Source: Bacteroidales bacterium (lineage in GTDB: Bacteria > Bacteroidota > Bacteroidia > Bacteroidales > Bacteroidaceae). From it: a stretch of DNA of 14,571 bases. Location of the stretch: positions 1 through 14,571 of the forward strand of contig SFPF01000097.1 in the NCBI GenBank assembly GCA_004552155.1. Reading direction: 5' to 3'. This document shows, piece by piece, positions 12,709 to 14,571 of the stretch; the first letter of the stretch is position 1, and every line of letters begins with the position of its first letter. A program made the position numbers and the translations under genes. The notes under the pieces are model-generated. The model had not been told where the DNA came from. It worked only from the letters and a program-made list of their open reading frames with translations, and made no database searches.

Positions 12709-13109
12709 TGGTGGATCAGGAGGGAGTCGAACCCTCGTCCAAACAGGGAACCAATATGCTTTCTACATGCTTATCTCTGCCTGAATTTTCGTGCAGCGGC
12801 AAGACCAGAGCCACCAACCGTTGCCTTATCCTCTAAAATCTCGCCTTCGGCGCGAGGCCGCCTCAGACCAGTCCCGATTTTGCTGCACCACCTTGTCAAG
12901 TCGCTTCGGGACATGTAGCCTTGGGTGATGTATCGTTCCGTCACCTTGTGTCGGAATTAAGCCGATAACCTACTGTGCTTCGGTTAGGCAGCGATAGCGT
13001 AGTTGTTTTCGCCAGATAAATTTTTGAAAGCCGAGATTTAAGTGCCCACTTTCAGGCGCACTGCATGCTTACACACCGCTTCTGCCCGCTGTCAAATCCG
13101 GTCTGACCC
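12709..13109 (-). ncRNA. ssrA: Transfer-messenger RNA (tmRNA), 401 nt
   Basis: The 5' end GGGTCAG (13109-13103) pairs with CTGATCC just before ACCA at the 3' end (12709), forming a 7-bp acceptor stem with one G-U pair and an encoded CCA. The T-arm GAGGG-TTCGACT-CCCTC precedes it. The 5' part ACCGGATTTGACAGCG and AAGCGGTGTGTAAGCATGCA matches the Bacteroidales tmRNA pattern. The internal tag frame (13013 down to 12984) reads G-E-N-N-Y-A-I-A-A-stop. With SmpB, tmRNA rescues stalled ribosomes and marks the nascent chain for proteolysis. GC-rich pairing segments between 12836 and 12905 fit the pseudoknot region. Confidence 0.97.
12984..13013 (-). other. tmRNA proteolysis-tag reading frame (GENNYAIAA)
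   Basis: GGC GAA AAC AAC TAC GCT ATC GCT GCC TAA on the minus strand. The common Bacteroidales tag that I recall ends YALAA; here Leu is replaced by Ile, giving YAIAA. The two terminal Ala that adaptor proteases read are kept. Confidence 0.92.
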
Positions 13110-13145
13110 GTCGTTGGCAAATAAGCCAAGTGCATATTTGGATTG

Positions 13146-13176
13146 CAAAATTAGCAGTTTCCTATATAATAGGCAA
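13146..13176 (-). promoter_or_regulatory. Promoter of tmRNA
   Basis: On the minus strand TTG (13176-13174) is followed after exactly 20 bp by TAATTTTG (13153-13146), a perfect TAnnTTTG match. It lies about 36 bp upstream of the mature 5' end, leaving a short leader for RNase P to remove. Confidence 0.8.
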
Positions 13177-13254
13177 GTTTTGGGCGGGCATTTCGCCTAA
13201 ATATATCCGCAAATTTATATTTTGTCAACAAGGTTCATAATGTTGGCTGCACAA

Positions 13255-13878
13255 TCATTCAAGCGCAGAAAGCAGGGCTTCGCCGGTCGCCTCTTCCTTT
13301 TCGCCGAGGTTCATGAAATGGAGGAGGGCGCGGTGGGCGGCGAGGCGCACGGGGTGGGGGGCGGTGGGGTCGGAGAGGGTGGCACGCGCTTGGTCGAGAA
13401 ACTCATTGGCATCGCGCTCGCCGCATCGTGCGCCGCTGGAAAAGAGGCGGCCCAGAAGCAGGTAACCGCACAGGCGCGGCATGTCGCCTTCGGCGGCTAT
13501 CCATTCAAAGGCCTTTGCCGAGGCGCACGGCAGGCGGGCAAAGAGGTGGTGTACGGTACATTCTGCCTCTTCCGCAAAGCGCATCTGTTCCACCCAAATA
13601 TCTGCCAGTTCGCCGTCGAACCGCTCGGGCGGCATGAGCATGCCCGCCAGAAGGCGGCACTCGCGAATGTCCTCTTTCCACAGGGCAGCGGCGAGGTCGT
13701 AGTCGTGTGGCAGTTCTTCTGCCATTTCACGCAGGCGCGGCAGTTCCACGCCGAATATCAGTTTGTAGTTTAAGCCTTTCTGACGCATCGAGGCGGACGT
13801 TACGCCGTTCATCACGCCGCGCAGCGAGAGTTTTATGTGGCGCAGGCGGTCGGAAAGGGTGTCTGATTGCATTGTCAT
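13255..13878 (-). CDS. DNA alkylation repair family protein (HEAT-like), 207 aa
   Basis: The N-terminal part LRHIKLSLRGVMNGVTSASMRQKG, followed by YKLIFGVELPRLREMAEELP, ALWKEDIRECRLLAGMLMPP and ELADIWVEQM, matches the small Bacteroidota form of the AlkD-like DNA alkylation repair family (PF08713). The protein is almost entirely helical, as expected for HEAT-like repeats. Larger relatives are DNA glycosylases that remove bulky or positively charged alkylated bases; whether this short form is catalytic is not known to me. Length is normal and the frame intact. The start is either 13878 (MTMQSDTL) or the second Met at 13872. It is transcribed divergently from the Fur-family gene with 76 bp between starts. 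Confidence 0.75.
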   Translation of the reverse strand: MTMQSDTLSDRLRHIKLSLRGVMNGVTSASMRQKGLNYKLIFGVELPRLREMAEELPHDYDLAAALWKEDIRECRLLAGMLMPPERFDGELADIWVEQMRFAEEAECTVHHLFARLPCASAKAFEWIAAEGDMPRLCGYLLLGRLFSSGARCGERDANEFLDQARATLSDPTAPHPVRLAAHRALLHFMNLGEKEEATGEALLSALE

Positions 13879-13908
13879 AGGAGTAAATGGATGTATTTTG
13901 CAGCGAAG

Positions 13909-13926
13909 TTACGATAAATTGCGTAA
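13909..13926. promoter_or_regulatory. Possible operator in the divergent intergenic region
   Basis: TTACG (13909-13913) and CGTAA (13922-13926) form an inverted repeat with 8 bp between arms; the AT-rich centre is ATAAATTG. It lies between the alkylation repair and Fur-family starts, where autoregulation by a dimeric Fur-type repressor would act. This is an inference from placement only. Confidence 0.3.
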
Positions 13927-13954
13927 ATTCGCAGTTCAAATACCATTTATAGTT

Positions 13955-14347
13955 ATGCATCATCACGATTGCGAGGAACTTCTTTCGCAGCGAGGCATCA
14001 AACCTACGGCTGTGCGCCTGATAGTGGTGCGGGCTTTGGCTGAGGCAGAGGGCGCACTGTCGCTTACCGACCTTGAGGCGCGCCTGGGCACTGTGGACAA
14101 GTCGGGCATCTTTCGGGCTTTGCGCCTGTTTGAGGAGCAGCATCTCGTACACACCATCGACGATGGTACGGGGCGCACCAAGTATGCGCTTTGCGCCGAG
14201 GGCTGCCAATGCGGTGAGGGTACGGAGGAGGCGTTGCATGACCTCCATGTCCATTTCCGCTGCGTGCGCTGCGGACACACGGTGTGCCTGCGCTCTGTGC
14301 CTGTGCCGCTTGCAGGTGTGCCAGAAGGATATAGAAGAGTTGTGTGA
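13955..14347 (+). CDS. Fur-family metalloregulator, C-terminus cut, 130 aa
   Basis: I chose the ATG at 13955 (MHHHDCEELLSQRGIKPTAV), which matches the usual family N-terminus; the frame is open further upstream to 13835, but that would overlap the divergent gene. The winged helix covers residues about 8-75 (GIKPTAVRLIVVRALAE, LEARLGTVDKSGIFRALRLF, DDGTGRTKYALC). The dimerisation/metal part has His98 and His100 in HVHF, and Cys103 and Cys106 in CVRC. Relatives continue after PEGY for about 20 residues with a second CxxC (GLCPxC); here the frame ends PEGYRRVV and runs into the reverse strand of a receptor gene. So the last structural-zinc ligands are missing, and I read the end as a deletion junction near 14320-14345. 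Whether it senses iron, zinc or peroxide cannot be told. Confidence 0.8.
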   Translation: MHHHDCEELLSQRGIKPTAVRLIVVRALAEAEGALSLTDLEARLGTVDKSGIFRALRLFEEQHLVHTIDDGTGRTKYALCAEGCQCGEGTEEALHDLHVHFRCVRCGHTVCLRSVPVPLAGVPEGYRRVV

Positions 14348-14571
14348 AGTGCACATTATTCTTTTCCTTGGTGATGGCAAACTTGCGGTTGAGTGTCTTG
14401 TAGCCCACGTACGACACGCTGAGCTGATACTGTCCGATGGGAAGTCCGGAGAGATGAAACTTTCCGTCGGCATCGGTCACGGTGCCCTTCACCATCTTTC
14501 CTGTGGCGGCGTTGTTAACTCTGATATTCACAAACTGCAGCACCTCTGTAGTTTGCTTGTCCATCACTTTT
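14333..14571 (-). CDS. TonB-dependent receptor, N-terminal fragment (start lies beyond the window)
   Basis: On the minus strand the frame enters at the right edge as KVMDKQTTEVLQFVNIRV and continues ATGKMVKGTVTDADGKFHLS, LPIGQYQLSVSYVGYKTL and ITKEKNNVHF. This is a clear CarboxypepD_reg-like domain, the N-terminal extension of SusC/TonB-dependent receptors; signal peptide and start codon lie past 14571. After NNVHFTQLFYI the frame becomes antisense to the Fur-family gene and no plug or barrel follows. The rest of the receptor is therefore absent here, which matches the truncated end of the Fur gene at the same place. The exact breakpoint is uncertain within about 20 bases. Confidence 0.7.

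Noticed and set aside
12709..12745. A tRNA gene at the CCA-bearing segment
   Set aside because: The T-arm and acceptor belong to the tRNA-like domain of tmRNA; no D-arm and anticodon arm follow in normal tRNA spacing.
12684..12745. Integration (att) site at the tmRNA 3' end
   Set aside because: tmRNA ends are common att sites, but there is no integrase and I see no duplicated 3' segment in the window.

Overview
The window looks like a chromosomal segment of a Bacteroidota species, most likely a Prevotella-like member of the Bacteroidales. The reasons are: TonB-dependent receptors with CarboxypepD_reg-like domains, a lipoprotein with an acidic surface-export signal, a secreted protein with a type IX secretion C-terminal domain, Bacteroides-type promoters (TTTG/TTG, about 20 bp, TAnnTTTG), a Bacteroidales-type tmRNA, and a carboxynorspermidine dehydrogenase. 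No database search was possible; all family calls come from recognised motifs and remembered family architecture.

Layout. Positions 1-629 hold no clear gene apart from promoter-like motifs and a degenerate repeat. A 55-codon gene (630-797, +) with a leader hairpin follows and ends at a strong intrinsic terminator. Then come two copies of a palindromic repeat and a terminator facing the minus strand. Positions 1176-5671 (-) hold an outer-membrane pair, a TonB-dependent receptor and a beta-helix-like surface lipoprotein. Both reading frames are broken: a 10-bp tandem duplication near the receptor start, an out-of-frame deletion in the receptor barrel, and another in the lipoprotein. Positions 5900-9000 hold a large seven-module T9SS cargo gene (+). 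It is bracketed by a 61-bp perfect inverted repeat, 8-bp tandem arrays in opposite orientation, and one palindromic repeat copy on each side.

Positions 8998-10995 (-) hold a probable two-gene unit: a coiled-coil zinc-ribbon protein followed by carboxynorspermidine dehydrogenase. Positions 11050-11860 hold a GxxExxY (PD-(D/E)XK-like) gene framed by inverted repeats and a 175-bp palindrome, which looks like a repeat-borne nuclease cassette. Positions 11901-13176 (-) hold tmRNA (ssrA) with its promoter, followed after 25 nt by a Nif3-family gene. Positions 13255-14571 hold a DNA alkylation repair (HEAT-like) gene, a divergent Fur-family gene, and the N-terminal part of another TonB-dependent receptor running off the right edge.

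A recurring oddity is that at least five genes seem to lack internal or terminal segments their families normally have: receptor, lipoprotein, zinc ribbon, Nif3-like, and the Fur/receptor junction. This means either deletion-biased decay or an assembly/strain-collapse artefact, and read mapping would decide. The most unusual biology is in the two repeat-framed cassettes (the T9SS cargo gene and the GxxExxY gene) and in the covarying palindromic repeat family scattered between genes.
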